Positions 17,401-23,926 of a stretch of DNA of 24,333 nt are shown piece by piece. The first letter of the stretch is position 1. Every line of letters starts with the position of its first letter. A model generated the notes under the pieces. It was not told the DNA's origin. It saw only the letters and a list, made by a program, of their open reading frames with translations, and made no database searches. Origin of the DNA: an uncultured Acetatifactor sp. (GTDB lineage: Bacteria; Bacillota; Clostridia; Lachnospirales; Lachnospiraceae); contig CAJTLR010000048.1 of NCBI GenBank assembly GCA_910577185.1, positions 1 through 24,333 on the forward strand, read 5' to 3'. A program made the translations under genes and the position numbers.

Positions 17401-18515
17401 TCGTCCAGCTGGGCATCCGTTCCCTTTATCTGGGAAATAATCTCGCTGCCCAGATAGGCGGCCTTTAAGTCATTGATTTCCTGCCTGGCCCTGGCCTCTG
17501 CCTCCGGGTCGGGATTTTCTCCGTAAATGCTTTCATACAGCGCCTGATAGCCCCTGAGATACAGCTCCGGCGCATTGATCAGAATGTCCGTGAGGGCATT
17601 GATCTGCGCGATCCCCTCACTGAGCTGCCTGGCGGTGGCCAGGTCCGTGGTCATGCTGATTTTGGCGGCTTCCAGGTCGGATTTGGCTGTCAGCAGCTCT
17701 GTTTTGGTCTCGGCCAGCATCTGGGAAGTCTCGTCCTTCTTTTCCTGCAGTTCTTTTTTACCGTCCTCCAGCTCTGCCTTCCCGCTGTTTATTTCCCGCT
17801 TGCCGCTGTATATTTCCTTTTTGCCGTCCTCCAGCTCTTTCTCACCGTCTTCCAGCTCCCTGCGGCCATCCTCCAGCTCCTCTTCTGCTTCCCGCATCTT
17901 CTCGTCGATGGCGGCATATACCTTCTCATTGACGGCATCCACCTTATCCTGCCGGATGATGACATTCACGCTCTCCTCCAGCAGACCGGTGGCGCTGACG
18001 CTGGCCACACCCTCAATGCTCTCCAGTTCCGGCATGACCCAGTCCTGCACATATGTACTGATCTGTCCGTTGTCCATGCCTTCCACCCCCACTGCCGCGA
18101 TCATAATGGGAAGCATGTCCGGATTCAGTTTCATAATAATCGGATTTCCGATGGATTCGTCCCAGTAGCTCTTGATCTGGTCAAGGCTTTCCCTGATTTC
18201 CAGGGATACCGCGTTCATATCGGCGGTCTGCGCAAACTCCAGCACCACCATGGAATAATTTTCATTGGACACGGAACTGATACTCTCAATATTGCTCACC
18301 GTGGCCATGGATGCCTCCACCGGCTGGGTCACCGCCGCTTCCACAGTCTCCGGGCTTGCGCCAGGGTAAGTCGTCATCACAATCACATAGGGAAGGCTGA
18401 TATTGGGCAGCAGGTCCGCTGTCATCCTGGTAAAGGACACCACTCCCAGAACAATTGCCAGCACCACTCCCACCAGCACCGTATATGGCTTTTTCACACT
18501 GAATTTTGAAATCAT
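14439..18515 (-). CDS. RND-family efflux permease with a large coiled-coil insertion
   Basis: This 1358-residue inner-membrane protein has the two-fold layout of HAE/AcrB-type proton-driven exporters: one N-terminal helix (residues 9-29), an outer domain, a block of helices from about 670, a second outer domain and a last helical block. About 330 residues (203-530) are added in the first outer domain, where AcrB has its docking subdomain. They include seven heptads of the form LEDGKKE at 214-262 and five heptads at 486-520, which could fold back as a coiled-coil hairpin. In the proton relay, AcrB D407-D408 correspond to D735-N736, and the usual lysine of helix 10 is replaced by N1257-N1258. 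I start at the ATG at 18515 because AAGGAG lies five bases upstream. No adaptor or outer-membrane partner is nearby, as expected in a Gram-positive cell. Confidence 0.9.
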   Translation of the reverse strand: MISKFSVKKPYTVLVGVVLAIVLGVVSFTRMTADLLPNISLPYVIVMTTYPGASPETVEAAVTQPVEASMATVSNIESISSVSNENYSMVVLEFAQTADMNAVSLEIRESLDQIKSYWDESIGNPIIMKLNPDMLPIMIAAVGVEGMDNGQISTYVQDWVMPELESIEGVASVSATGLLEESVNVIIRQDKVDAVNEKVYAAIDEKMREAEEELEDGRRELEDGEKELEDGKKEIYSGKREINSGKAELEDGKKELQEKKDETSQMLAETKTELLTAKSDLEAAKISMTTDLATARQLSEGIAQINALTDILINAPELYLRGYQALYESIYGENPDPEAEARARQEINDLKAAYLGSEIISQIKGTDAQLDEMLLQLENTDWADCENFVSVTAVLTLMSQGGSNQIVAQREKLESALNALTNGLGLEAYEQIAEETLATLEEQLSLVNAGLVEVEKGQLEAALGFAEANSQIALGEYQMKMAESQLDAALEQMKTGEEQLESAREQLEEGEKQLEDAREAAYEQADMTNIVTVDTIKSLLTAQNFSMPAGYVTEEGVSYMVRVGDKPSTAEELQEMPLMDLHMDGVPVITLGDVADVFYTDNSEEIYANVDGSAGIMLTIQKQTGYSTGQVSDLLGERFREMMAENEDLTLITLMDQGIYIDLVMDSILDNILFGGVLAILILLIFLKDVRPTIVVAFSIPVSLVTAVVCMYFSGVTLNIISLSGLALGIGMLVDNSIVVIENIYRLRSEGYSVKDAAMEGAREVAGAIAASTLTTVCVFLPIVFTEGITRQLFVDMGLTIAYSLLASLVIALTVVPAMSSKIMVRTKVQKESRFFGAILDGYEKLLGLSLKVKPLVLLIVLALLAGSIGLAFTNGTAFMSDMDSTQLTVNVKLPEEATLQETGELTDKVVEAIFTIEDVQNVGAMSSSTNMSMLGGGGGSTNSATIYVVTREDKTMSNEEIGRLIREKTQGLEAEITVDTSSMDMSAMGGSGISVQVRGRDLDTLRRIAGEVAAIVESVEGTADVSDGLEDADEELRILIDREEAVHYGLTVAQVFSQLYARLAEASSATTLVAADKDYNVYVMNGNDIELTRELVRDLEIDGTDEEGNKVKIPLEDIADFETTEALSSISRADQTRYISVSAAIAEGYNVGLVSSAVEDKLAGYELPSGYQLVSSGENEMIVDAMEQIMLMLLLAVLFMYLIMVAQFQSLLSPFIIMFTIPLAFTGGFMGLYVSGSEVSVIAMIGFVMLAGIIVNNGIVIIDYMNQLRENGMEKRQAILTAGRTRLRPVLMTALTTILALSTMVFSNDMGSEMARPMAVVTIGGLTYGTLLTLVVIPCIYDLMIREKKIKITEKSE

Positions 18516-18536
18516 ATCCGCTCCTTCTTCTGCCGT

Positions 18537-18552
18537 CCGACCGGTCAGTCGG
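18537..18552. promoter_or_regulatory. Palindrome in the RND leader, likely TetR operator
   Basis: GACCGGTC at 18539-18546 is a perfect 8-bp palindrome, and CCGAC (18537-18541) pairs with GTCGG (18548-18552). It lies roughly +9 to +24 of the predicted transcript, where a bound repressor would block RNA polymerase. The TetR gene of the same operon is the natural candidate. Confidence 0.5.
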
Positions 18553-18567
18553 TTTTTTACGTGCTTG

Positions 18568-18596
18568 ATTATATGCTTCCCACTCTTTGATGTCAA
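18568..18596 (-). promoter_or_regulatory. Consensus sigma-A promoter for the RND-TetR operon
   Basis: On the minus strand TTGACA (18591-18596) and TATAAT (18568-18573) are both perfect and exactly 17 bases apart. This is the strongest promoter in the window, suggesting high expression once a repressor is released. Transcription would begin near 18561. Confidence 0.85.
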
Positions 18597-18635
18597 TAGA
18601 AGGAGTCTGTACTTTTTCTAAAATAATTATAAAAC

Positions 18636-19262
18636 TTAAAGCATTTTCCTGATCTTTGCCTTCAGGCGCTGCAGGGCATTGTCCGTGGCCTTCTCGTCTC
18701 TTCCCAGTACCCTGGCAATCTGGCTGTAACTCATGCCCGTGATATAAAGGTCCAGGACTTGTTTTTCAAAATCACTCAGTTCCTCCTCTATGGTTTTTTC
18801 CAGATAACTCACTCTCTCTTTGTCCAGGAACATTTCCTCGGGGCTGAGCTCGCTCCTGTCTGCCAGAAGTTCCGCCAGGTTGAGCCCTTCCCGGTCATCA
18901 CCGGCAGATTCACTGTCCAGGGGCACATAGGTATTCAGTGGAAAATGTTTCTGCCTTCTGGACGCCTGCACCGCCGTATACATCTGACGGTTGATGCACA
19001 GTTCCGCAAATGTGCTGAAACTGGCATCCCTGCCGATGTCATAGTCCCTCACGGCCTTGAACAGTCCTATCATGCCCTCCTGGATCAGGTCCTCATTGTC
19101 CGCACCCAGGATAAACATTGATTTCGCTTTGCTGCGCACCAGGTTCTTGTATTTGTCGCAGATGTAGTCCATTACGGGCGTTTCTCCACGGCGCAGGCGG
19201 TCAATCAGTTCCCCGTCACTGTATTGTCTGTAATTCGCATATCTGTCTGTCACTGCTTCCAT
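18636..19262 (-). CDS. sigH: RNA polymerase sporulation sigma factor SigH
   Basis: This 208-residue sigma-70-family protein has region 2 around DLIQEGMIGLFKAVRDYD (core binding and -10 recognition) and region 4 with the helix-turn-helix YSQIARVLGRDEKATDNALQRL near the C-terminus. Its length, sequence and position directly behind rlmB match SigH (Spo0H), which starts the sporulation and stationary-phase programme in Firmicutes. It lies 15 bases behind rlmB, so it is part of the cysteine operon. The ATG has AGGGG almost touching it. A GTG four codons in has better spacing (about nine bases) and may be the real start. No clear terminator follows the stop, only an AT-rich stretch leading into the RND promoter. 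Confidence 0.9.
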   Translation of the reverse strand: MEAVTDRYANYRQYSDGELIDRLRRGETPVMDYICDKYKNLVRSKAKSMFILGADNEDLIQEGMIGLFKAVRDYDIGRDASFSTFAELCINRQMYTAVQASRRQKHFPLNTYVPLDSESAGDDREGLNLAELLADRSELSPEEMFLDKERVSYLEKTIEEELSDFEKQVLDLYITGMSYSQIARVLGRDEKATDNALQRLKAKIRKML

Positions 19263-19277
19263 TCCCCTATCCGGCTG

Positions 19278-20036
19278 TCAGTTAAATCCTCTCTGCCGCA
19301 CAATCTCGAAGGCCAGCACGCCTGCCGCCACGGATGCATTCAGGGAATCGATGTCTCCCTTCATGGGAATGGCGGCAGTCATGTCGCATTTTTCTTTCAC
19401 CAGCCTGCCCACGCCTTCTCCCTCACTTCCGATAACCAGTCCAATGGGGCCTTTCAGGTCAACCTGATACATAACAGTGCCGCTCATATCCGCGCACACA
19501 AACCACAGCCCCTGTTTTTTCAGTTCCTCTATGGTCTTGGCCAGATTCGTCACCTTCGCCACCGGTGTGTAATTCAGGGCGCCGGCAGATGTCCTTGCCA
19601 CCGCCGCCGTCAGGCCCACAGCCCGGTTTTTCGGGATAATCACCCCATGGGCGCCGGCCAGGTTGGCGGTACGGATCACGGCGCCCAGGTTATGGGGATC
19701 CTCAATATTATCCAGCAGAATCAAAAAGGGATCTTCCCCTTTCTCCCTGGCCGCCCCGAGAATGTCTTCCACGGATGCGTATTCATAGGCGGCCGCAACG
19801 GCGATCACGCCCTGATGCTTTCCTGTCTCCGAGATCTGGTCCAGACGCTCTTTTGTCACATATTTTAAGATGGTGTCATGTTTTTTTGCCTCTCTTTTGA
19901 TATTCAGTACCGGGCCGTCCTGGCAGCCGTCCAGTACATACAGTTTGTCTATGGTCTTGCCGGAGCGGAATGCTTCCATTACCGCGTTCCGGCCTTCTAT
20001 CGTGAATTCTGTATATGCCATTTTCTTTTTCTCCAT
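19278..20036 (-). CDS. rlmB: 23S rRNA (guanosine-2'-O-)-methyltransferase RlmB
   Basis: This 252-residue SPOUT (SpoU) family enzyme uses S-adenosylmethionine to methylate the ribose of G2251 (E. coli numbering) in the peptidyl-transferase region of 23S rRNA. The three knot motifs are present: DNIEDPHNLGAVIRTA (109-124), GLVIGSEGEGVG (199-210) and DSLNASVAAGVLAFE (230-244). A short N-terminal RNA-binding domain (about 1-80) precedes them, as in RlmB. The name is given by similarity; some relatives modify other rRNA sites. The ATG is preceded by AGGAA at about six bases, with a stronger AGGAGG further away. It lies between mrnC and sigH, the usual Firmicute order. Confidence 0.92.
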   Translation of the reverse strand: MEKKKMAYTEFTIEGRNAVMEAFRSGKTIDKLYVLDGCQDGPVLNIKREAKKHDTILKYVTKERLDQISETGKHQGVIAVAAAYEYASVEDILGAAREKGEDPFLILLDNIEDPHNLGAVIRTANLAGAHGVIIPKNRAVGLTAAVARTSAGALNYTPVAKVTNLAKTIEELKKQGLWFVCADMSGTVMYQVDLKGPIGLVIGSEGEGVGRLVKEKCDMTAAIPMKGDIDSLNASVAAGVLAFEIVRQRGFN

Positions 20037-20175
20037 ATTTTCCTGGTTCCTCCTGATTTTTCCGTGCGCTTCTTCCCGCAGGATTTCCCGCGCTTTTTCT
20101 ATCCCTTATAGCCTGCCGCAGGCTTCCGGATTCTTCCGATTTCCTGGTTCCTGCAGGCTTTTTTCCGCCCCCTCT
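20037..20175. other. mrnC-rlmB spacer with a palindrome
   Basis: This 139-base gap inside the operon contains AGCCTGC-C-GCAGGCT at 20110-20124, a perfect 7-bp inverted repeat with a one-base centre. A second GCCTGCAGG lies nearby. There is no T-run behind it on the minus strand, so it does not look like a terminator. It may be an RNA processing or protecting hairpin. Confidence 0.35.
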
Positions 20176-20700
20176 TTATATGGGTTCCAGTCCGGCCAGC
20201 CGGATGCCTTCCTTCACCAGAAACAGCACCCTGTCCATGCGGCCGGTCAGGTACAGATACCCCAGAACCGCCTCGAATCCGGTAGCCTTCAGGTAATCCG
20301 AAACGCTGGCGTTTTTTGCCATGGTGTGTGGTTTTGCATTTCTTCCCCTACGGTATACAGATTCCTCTTCTTCCGAAAAATGCCCTGAAAGCGCTTGTAC
20401 CATTTTTGCCTGGGCAGGCGCACTGACATATTTCACGGTGATATGATGCAGGTCATTTGCAGGGCGGTTTGCCCGTCCCACTACCGCCGTGCGGATAATC
20501 AGGTCATAGACCGCATCGCCCACATATGCCAGCGTCAGAGGCGAATAAGTGCGGATATCCTGTTTTTTCCCGGAAAATACCCTGGCAATTTCCTCCTGCA
20601 GGCTGCAGGCTGCCCGTCCCCCTTCCCCGGTCTCCGGAAATTTTTCCATATGATCCTGCTCCCGGCCCGGAAGATCTATCTCCTTTATGCCTTCTTCCAT
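20176..20700 (-). CDS. mrnC: Mini-ribonuclease 3 (MrnC)
   Basis: This 174-residue protein contains a single RNase III catalytic domain without the double-stranded-RNA-binding domain, the mark of Mini-III. The signature YVGDAVYDLIIRT covers residues 59-71, with acidic residues D62 and D66. In Bacillus the enzyme trims the ends of 23S rRNA precursors. The N-terminus is about 30 residues longer than the core domain, and a second ATG at codon 18 exists. The first ATG is kept because GGGAG stands well placed before it. Its first 16 bases overlap the end of cysS, which suggests translational coupling. Being next to rlmB, another 23S rRNA enzyme, fits the conserved cluster. Confidence 0.9.
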   Translation of the reverse strand: MEEGIKEIDLPGREQDHMEKFPETGEGGRAACSLQEEIARVFSGKKQDIRTYSPLTLAYVGDAVYDLIIRTAVVGRANRPANDLHHITVKYVSAPAQAKMVQALSGHFSEEEESVYRRGRNAKPHTMAKNASVSDYLKATGFEAVLGYLYLTGRMDRVLFLVKEGIRLAGLEPI

Positions 20701-22106
20701 TTAACTCCCTCCCGGGTGTCCTCCAGAATGATTCCCCGCTCCATCAGTTCACTCCGTATGGCATCCGCCTTTGCAAAGTCCTTTGCCTTCTTTGCCGTTT
20801 TACGTTCCTCAATTTTTTCCAGAACATAGCTTTCCAGTTCCGCATCCACCCCGCCTGCCGATTCCTTCGCGGCATGGGCAGTGGTCAGATCCAGGGAAAG
20901 AACCTGGTCAAAGCTTTCCGCCAGCGCGTATTTTGTGGCATCCGACATGTCCTCTTTCAGCATGTCGTAAAGTACCGTCAGGGCCATGGAAGTATTCAGA
21001 TCGTCGCAGAGCGCCGCAGCAAATTTTTCCTTATAGGCATTGCGCTTTTCCTCATTTATCTCCCCTTCTTTTCCCAGACTTCCCACGCGCTTTACCAGCT
21101 TATCATAGGCAGCACCCGTGTTGTCCATCACTTCATAGGAAAATTCAAGCGGTTTGCGGTAATGGGACTGCAGGCAGAACATCCGGTATACCTTCGGGTC
21201 ATAACCCTTTTTTTCCAGCAGGGACAGCGTAAGAAAATCACCCTTGGATTTGCTCATCTTGCCGGACTTGTCTGTCAGATGGTGCACATGAAACCAGTAA
21301 TTGCACCATTTATGCCCCAGACAGGCCTCACTCTGGGCAATCTCATTGGTATGGTGCGGAAAAATATTGTCCACGCCGCCGCAGTGAATATCCATGTATT
21401 CACCCAGATGTTTCATGCTGATGCAGGAACATTCAATATGCCAGCCCGGATATCCCACTCCCCAGGGGCTCTCCCATTTCAGCTCCTGGTCTTCAAACTT
21501 TGATTTGGTAAACCAAAGCACAAAATCACTCTTGTTCCTCTTATTTTTATCCTCGTCCACATCATCCCGGACACCTACCAGCAAGTCCTTCTCATTCTGG
21601 TTGGAGAAAACATAATATTCTTTTAACTTTGAAGTGTCAAAATAAATATTTCCGCCTCCCTCATAGGCAAAACCGTTTTCCATCAGCTTCCCTATCACCC
21701 CGATAAACTCCTGGATACAGTTTGTGGCAGGCTCCACCACATCCGGTCTCTTCAGGTTTAATCTGGCACAGTCACTGAAAAAGGCATCCGTATAAAATTT
21801 CGCGATTTCCATAACGGTTTTATGTTCCCGTTTGGCGCCCTCCACCATCTTGTCCGCACCCGTATCCGCATCGCTGGCCAGATGTCCCACATCCGTGATA
21901 TTCATGACTCTTTTCACGTCATATCCCAGATACCGGAGCGTTTTTTCCAGAACATCCTGCATAATGTAGCTTCTCAAATTGCCGATATGGGCAAAATGAT
22001 ACACCGTGGGCCCGCAGGTGTACATGGCCACTTTCCCCTCCGTGTTTGGGATAAAACGCTCCACCTTCCTGGTGAGTGTGTTGTAAAACTGTAACTTATT
22101 CTCCAT
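20685..22106 (-). CDS. cysS: Cysteinyl-tRNA synthetase
   Basis: This 473-residue class I aminoacyl-tRNA synthetase charges tRNA-Cys in the cytosol. The ATP-binding HIGH motif appears as HIGN at 40-43, and the mobile loop is KMSKS at 283-287. The tightly bound zinc that selects cysteine has ligands C31, C226, H251 and E255, all present. The length is normal for the family. A perfect AGGAGG lies eight bases before the ATG. It follows cysE by 96 bases and is under the same cysteine T-box, so enzyme supply rises when uncharged tRNA-Cys accumulates. mrnC overlaps its end. Confidence 0.97.
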   Translation of the reverse strand: MENKLQFYNTLTRKVERFIPNTEGKVAMYTCGPTVYHFAHIGNLRSYIMQDVLEKTLRYLGYDVKRVMNITDVGHLASDADTGADKMVEGAKREHKTVMEIAKFYTDAFFSDCARLNLKRPDVVEPATNCIQEFIGVIGKLMENGFAYEGGGNIYFDTSKLKEYYVFSNQNEKDLLVGVRDDVDEDKNKRNKSDFVLWFTKSKFEDQELKWESPWGVGYPGWHIECSCISMKHLGEYMDIHCGGVDNIFPHHTNEIAQSEACLGHKWCNYWFHVHHLTDKSGKMSKSKGDFLTLSLLEKKGYDPKVYRMFCLQSHYRKPLEFSYEVMDNTGAAYDKLVKRVGSLGKEGEINEEKRNAYKEKFAAALCDDLNTSMALTVLYDMLKEDMSDATKYALAESFDQVLSLDLTTAHAAKESAGGVDAELESYVLEKIEERKTAKKAKDFAKADAIRSELMERGIILEDTREGVKWKKA

Positions 22107-22202
22107 TTTCTTACCTCCTGATTCCGTCCCTGCACTGTGCGGCTGTTTCCGGGACTGTTTCGATTGTCACTTATCAGACTGTCAATGTCCGGCAGGACGC
22201 TG

Positions 22203-22883
22203 CTACTTGTTCCCGGCAGGGCTGCGATCTCCCTGTTTCAGCTGTCTCTCCAGTTCCAGAATACGGTTTACCATCTCCGAATTGGCCCTCTGTAAATTTG
22301 CGATATCTTCCTTTACCGGATCCGGCAGGTCCGTCTGGTTCATGGTTTCCTGGGGCAGGCTCATATGATTGCGTTTCACCACCCGCCCCGGCACCCCCAC
22401 CACGGTGGAACCGGGAGGCACCTCGCTGAGCACAACGCTTCCCGCGCCGATTTTGGAGTTATCGCCTATGGTGAAAGAGCCCAGCACCTTTGCCCCGGCG
22501 CTGATCATCACATTATTGCCCACGGTGGGATGTCTTTTTCCGTGTTCCTTTCCGGTTCCTCCCAGGGTCACTCCCTGATAGAGGGTCACATTGTCCCCGA
22601 TCACAGTGGTCTCCCCGATAATGACACCGTTTCCATGATCGATAAAAAAACCCTTTCCGATCTTCGCGCCGGGATGAATTTCTATCCCCGTCTTGCGCAC
22701 TCCCCTCTGGGACACCCATCTGGCCCAGAAGTAATGTCCCTTCTCATACAGCCTGTGGGCAATCCGATAATGTATCATCACCTTAAAACTGGGATACAAA
22801 AACACTTCCATGGAGGAATGAATTGCCGGATCCCGTTCCCGGATAATCCGGATTTCTTCCGCAATATTACTGATGATTCCCAT
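22203..22883 (-). CDS. cysE: Serine O-acetyltransferase (CysE/EpsC)
   Basis: This 226-residue enzyme transfers acetyl from acetyl-CoA to serine, giving O-acetylserine, the acceptor for sulfide in cysteine synthesis. After an N-terminal helical part (1-65), a left-handed beta helix of hexapeptide repeats runs from about 65 to 175. It includes the catalytic histidine in DHGNGVIIGET (H83) and RHPT (H118). The C-terminal 40 residues form a charged helix, longer than in short clostridial relatives. An AAGGAGG site lies five bases before the ATG. It is the first gene of the T-box operon, and pairing with cysS gives joint control of cysteine making and use. Confidence 0.95.
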   Translation of the reverse strand: MGIISNIAEEIRIIRERDPAIHSSMEVFLYPSFKVMIHYRIAHRLYEKGHYFWARWVSQRGVRKTGIEIHPGAKIGKGFFIDHGNGVIIGETTVIGDNVTLYQGVTLGGTGKEHGKRHPTVGNNVMISAGAKVLGSFTIGDNSKIGAGSVVLSEVPPGSTVVGVPGRVVKRNHMSLPQETMNQTDLPDPVKEDIANLQRANSEMVNRILELERQLKQGDRSPAGNK

Positions 22884-22947
22884 ACCGCCCTCCTTATTCT
22901 CATTTTCCCAGGGAAAACAGTCCGTCCCGCGGTCTTTTCATGTCATA

Positions 22948-22997
22948 AAAGACAAAAACCACGGAAAATTCATCCCAAGAGACGAATTTATCCGCGG
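22948..22997 (-). terminator. T-box regulatory terminator
   Basis: Bases 22981-22997 and 22959-22974 form a stem of about 16 pairs including G-U, followed on the minus strand by TTTTT and soon TTTT. The 5' arm shares CCGCGG with the T-box sequence, so this hairpin and the antiterminator exclude each other. Confidence 0.88.
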
Positions 22998-23216
22998 TCC
23001 CACTCTTTTTAAAGGCTTTCGCCCTTCTCTCAAAACGTTTAACGCACGCCTACGGGTCCTGCCTATCCGGAACATCACTCGGCAAGCCTGCTCCCGGGTG
23101 CACTTCCTTTTCCCCAGGCCAGGACTGCTTCCAGCTTATTAACAGTCCCTCTCTGACACCTTACCGATGAAAAAGTACTCTTCCCGTTCCCTGCATTTGA
23201 AATATGCTTTCCTTCT
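22950..23216 (-). promoter_or_regulatory. Cysteine-specific T-box riboswitch leader of the cysE-cysS operon
   Basis: Read on the minus strand, the leader contains stem I elements (AGTA, then AGAGAG) and a specifier in GGAAGTGCACC. The TGC codon (23100-23102) selects tRNA-Cys. It then has AGAGTGGGACCGCG (22993-23006), one base off the T-box consensus AGGGTGGNACCGCG. Uncharged tRNA-Cys would pair with TGGG and favour the antiterminator. That TGGG gives a G-U rather than an A-U pair with the usual U73 of tRNA-Cys. A second small hairpin (22932-22938 with 22947-22953) follows the terminator. Cysteine T-boxes before cysE/cysS are well established in Firmicutes. Confidence 0.9.
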
Positions 23217-23222
23217 TCTCAT

Positions 23223-23251
23223 ACTATATGCAAAAGACCTGTTTTTGTCAA
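23223..23251 (-). promoter_or_regulatory. Promoter of the cysE-cysS-mrnC-rlmB-sigH operon
   Basis: On the minus strand a perfect TTGACA (23246-23251) and TATAGT (23223-23228, five of six) are 17 bases apart. The predicted start near 23216 matches the left edge of the T-box leader. Confidence 0.85.
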
Positions 23252-23260
23252 TGATTTTAT

Positions 23261-23312
23261 CAAAATTCATGCAGCGGCAAAACTATGTTTCTTCCATTCT
23301 GCATAAATTTTG
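23261..23312. repeat. 14-bp inverted repeat upstream of the T-box promoter
   Basis: CAAAATTCATGCAG (23261-23274) is complementary to CTGCATAAATTTTG (23299-23312) with one mismatch, around a 24-base loop. It lies between the ispF stop and the -35 box of the cysteine operon. It could serve as the ispF terminator, though its T-run is short, or as a binding site. No other element was seen in 23313-23369. Confidence 0.45.
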
Positions 23313-23369
23313 GTTTCGGAGGCAAATTGGGCATCCCGGTTTGTGCTCATATATCACAATTCCGTAATG

Positions 23370-23924
23370 TCAGCTGTCGGTCCGGGCTTCCGCCAGCCCG
23401 CAGCCTCCGCAGCCGGCACATTTTCCTCCGGCCTGCTGTCCGGGCATGTCAAAAGGAGATGCCAGCAGACAGACTGCCTGGGCAGAAATGCCCTCTCCTT
23501 TCCCCGTAAAACCCAGTCCTTCCTCCGTGGTGGCTTTCACATTCACATGATCCACGTCCAGGCCCAGGACCTCCGCAATATTTTTACGCATATTATCGAT
23601 ATAAGGCCGCATCTTAGGCGCCTGGGCGATAATGGTGGCATCAATATTTTCTATGAAAAATCCTTCTCCTGCCAGCAGATTTCCGGTCTTCTCCAGCAAT
23701 ATCATGGACGAAATCCCTTTATATGCAGGGTCGGTGTCCGGAAAATGTTTTCCGATATCTCCCAGCGCCGCGGCTCCCAGCAGGGCGTCCATAATGGCAT
23801 GGAGAAGTACATCCGCATCCGAGTGCCCAAGAAGTCCCTTTTCATAAGGAATTTTTACGCCGCCCATGATCAATTCTCGGTTTTCCGCAAGTCTGTGTAC
23901 GTCATATCCCATTCCGATTCTCAT
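23370..23924 (-). CDS. ispF: 2-C-methyl-D-erythritol 2,4-cyclodiphosphate synthase with a cysteine-rich tail
   Basis: This 184-residue enzyme of the MEP isoprenoid pathway closes the cyclic diphosphate of 2-C-methyl-D-erythritol with loss of CMP. It is a zinc-dependent trimer. The metal ligands D8, H10 and H42 are in GYDVHRL and LLHAIMDALLGA, and the C-terminal signature TTEEGLGFTGKGEG is intact. Normal IspF ends near residue 157, just after AQAVCLL. Here about 28 residues follow, including C169, C172 and C175 in a CxxCxxC pattern. I use the ATG at 23924 rather than the GTG at 23930, because MRIGMGYDVH is the standard family start. It lies two bases after the upstream stop, implying translational coupling. 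Confidence 0.95.
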   Translation of the reverse strand: MRIGMGYDVHRLAENRELIMGGVKIPYEKGLLGHSDADVLLHAIMDALLGAAALGDIGKHFPDTDPAYKGISSMILLEKTGNLLAGEGFFIENIDATIIAQAPKMRPYIDNMRKNIAEVLGLDVDHVNVKATTEEGLGFTGKGEGISAQAVCLLASPFDMPGQQAGGKCAGCGGCGLAEARTDS

Positions 23925-23926
23925 TT

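Noticed and set aside
16770..17468. 232-codon plus-strand frame rich in leucine, phenylalanine and glutamine
   Set aside because: It is the complement of the glutamate- and leucine-rich coiled-coil insertion of the RND permease.
18516..18596. Longer start of the RND permease at a TTG
   Set aside because: That TTG is the first triplet of the perfect -35 box TTGACA, so it would not be transcribed. The ATG at 18515 has a good ribosome site.
22107..22202. Perfect TTGACA between cysE and cysS as an internal promoter
   Set aside because: No acceptable -10 box appears 15-19 bases downstream.
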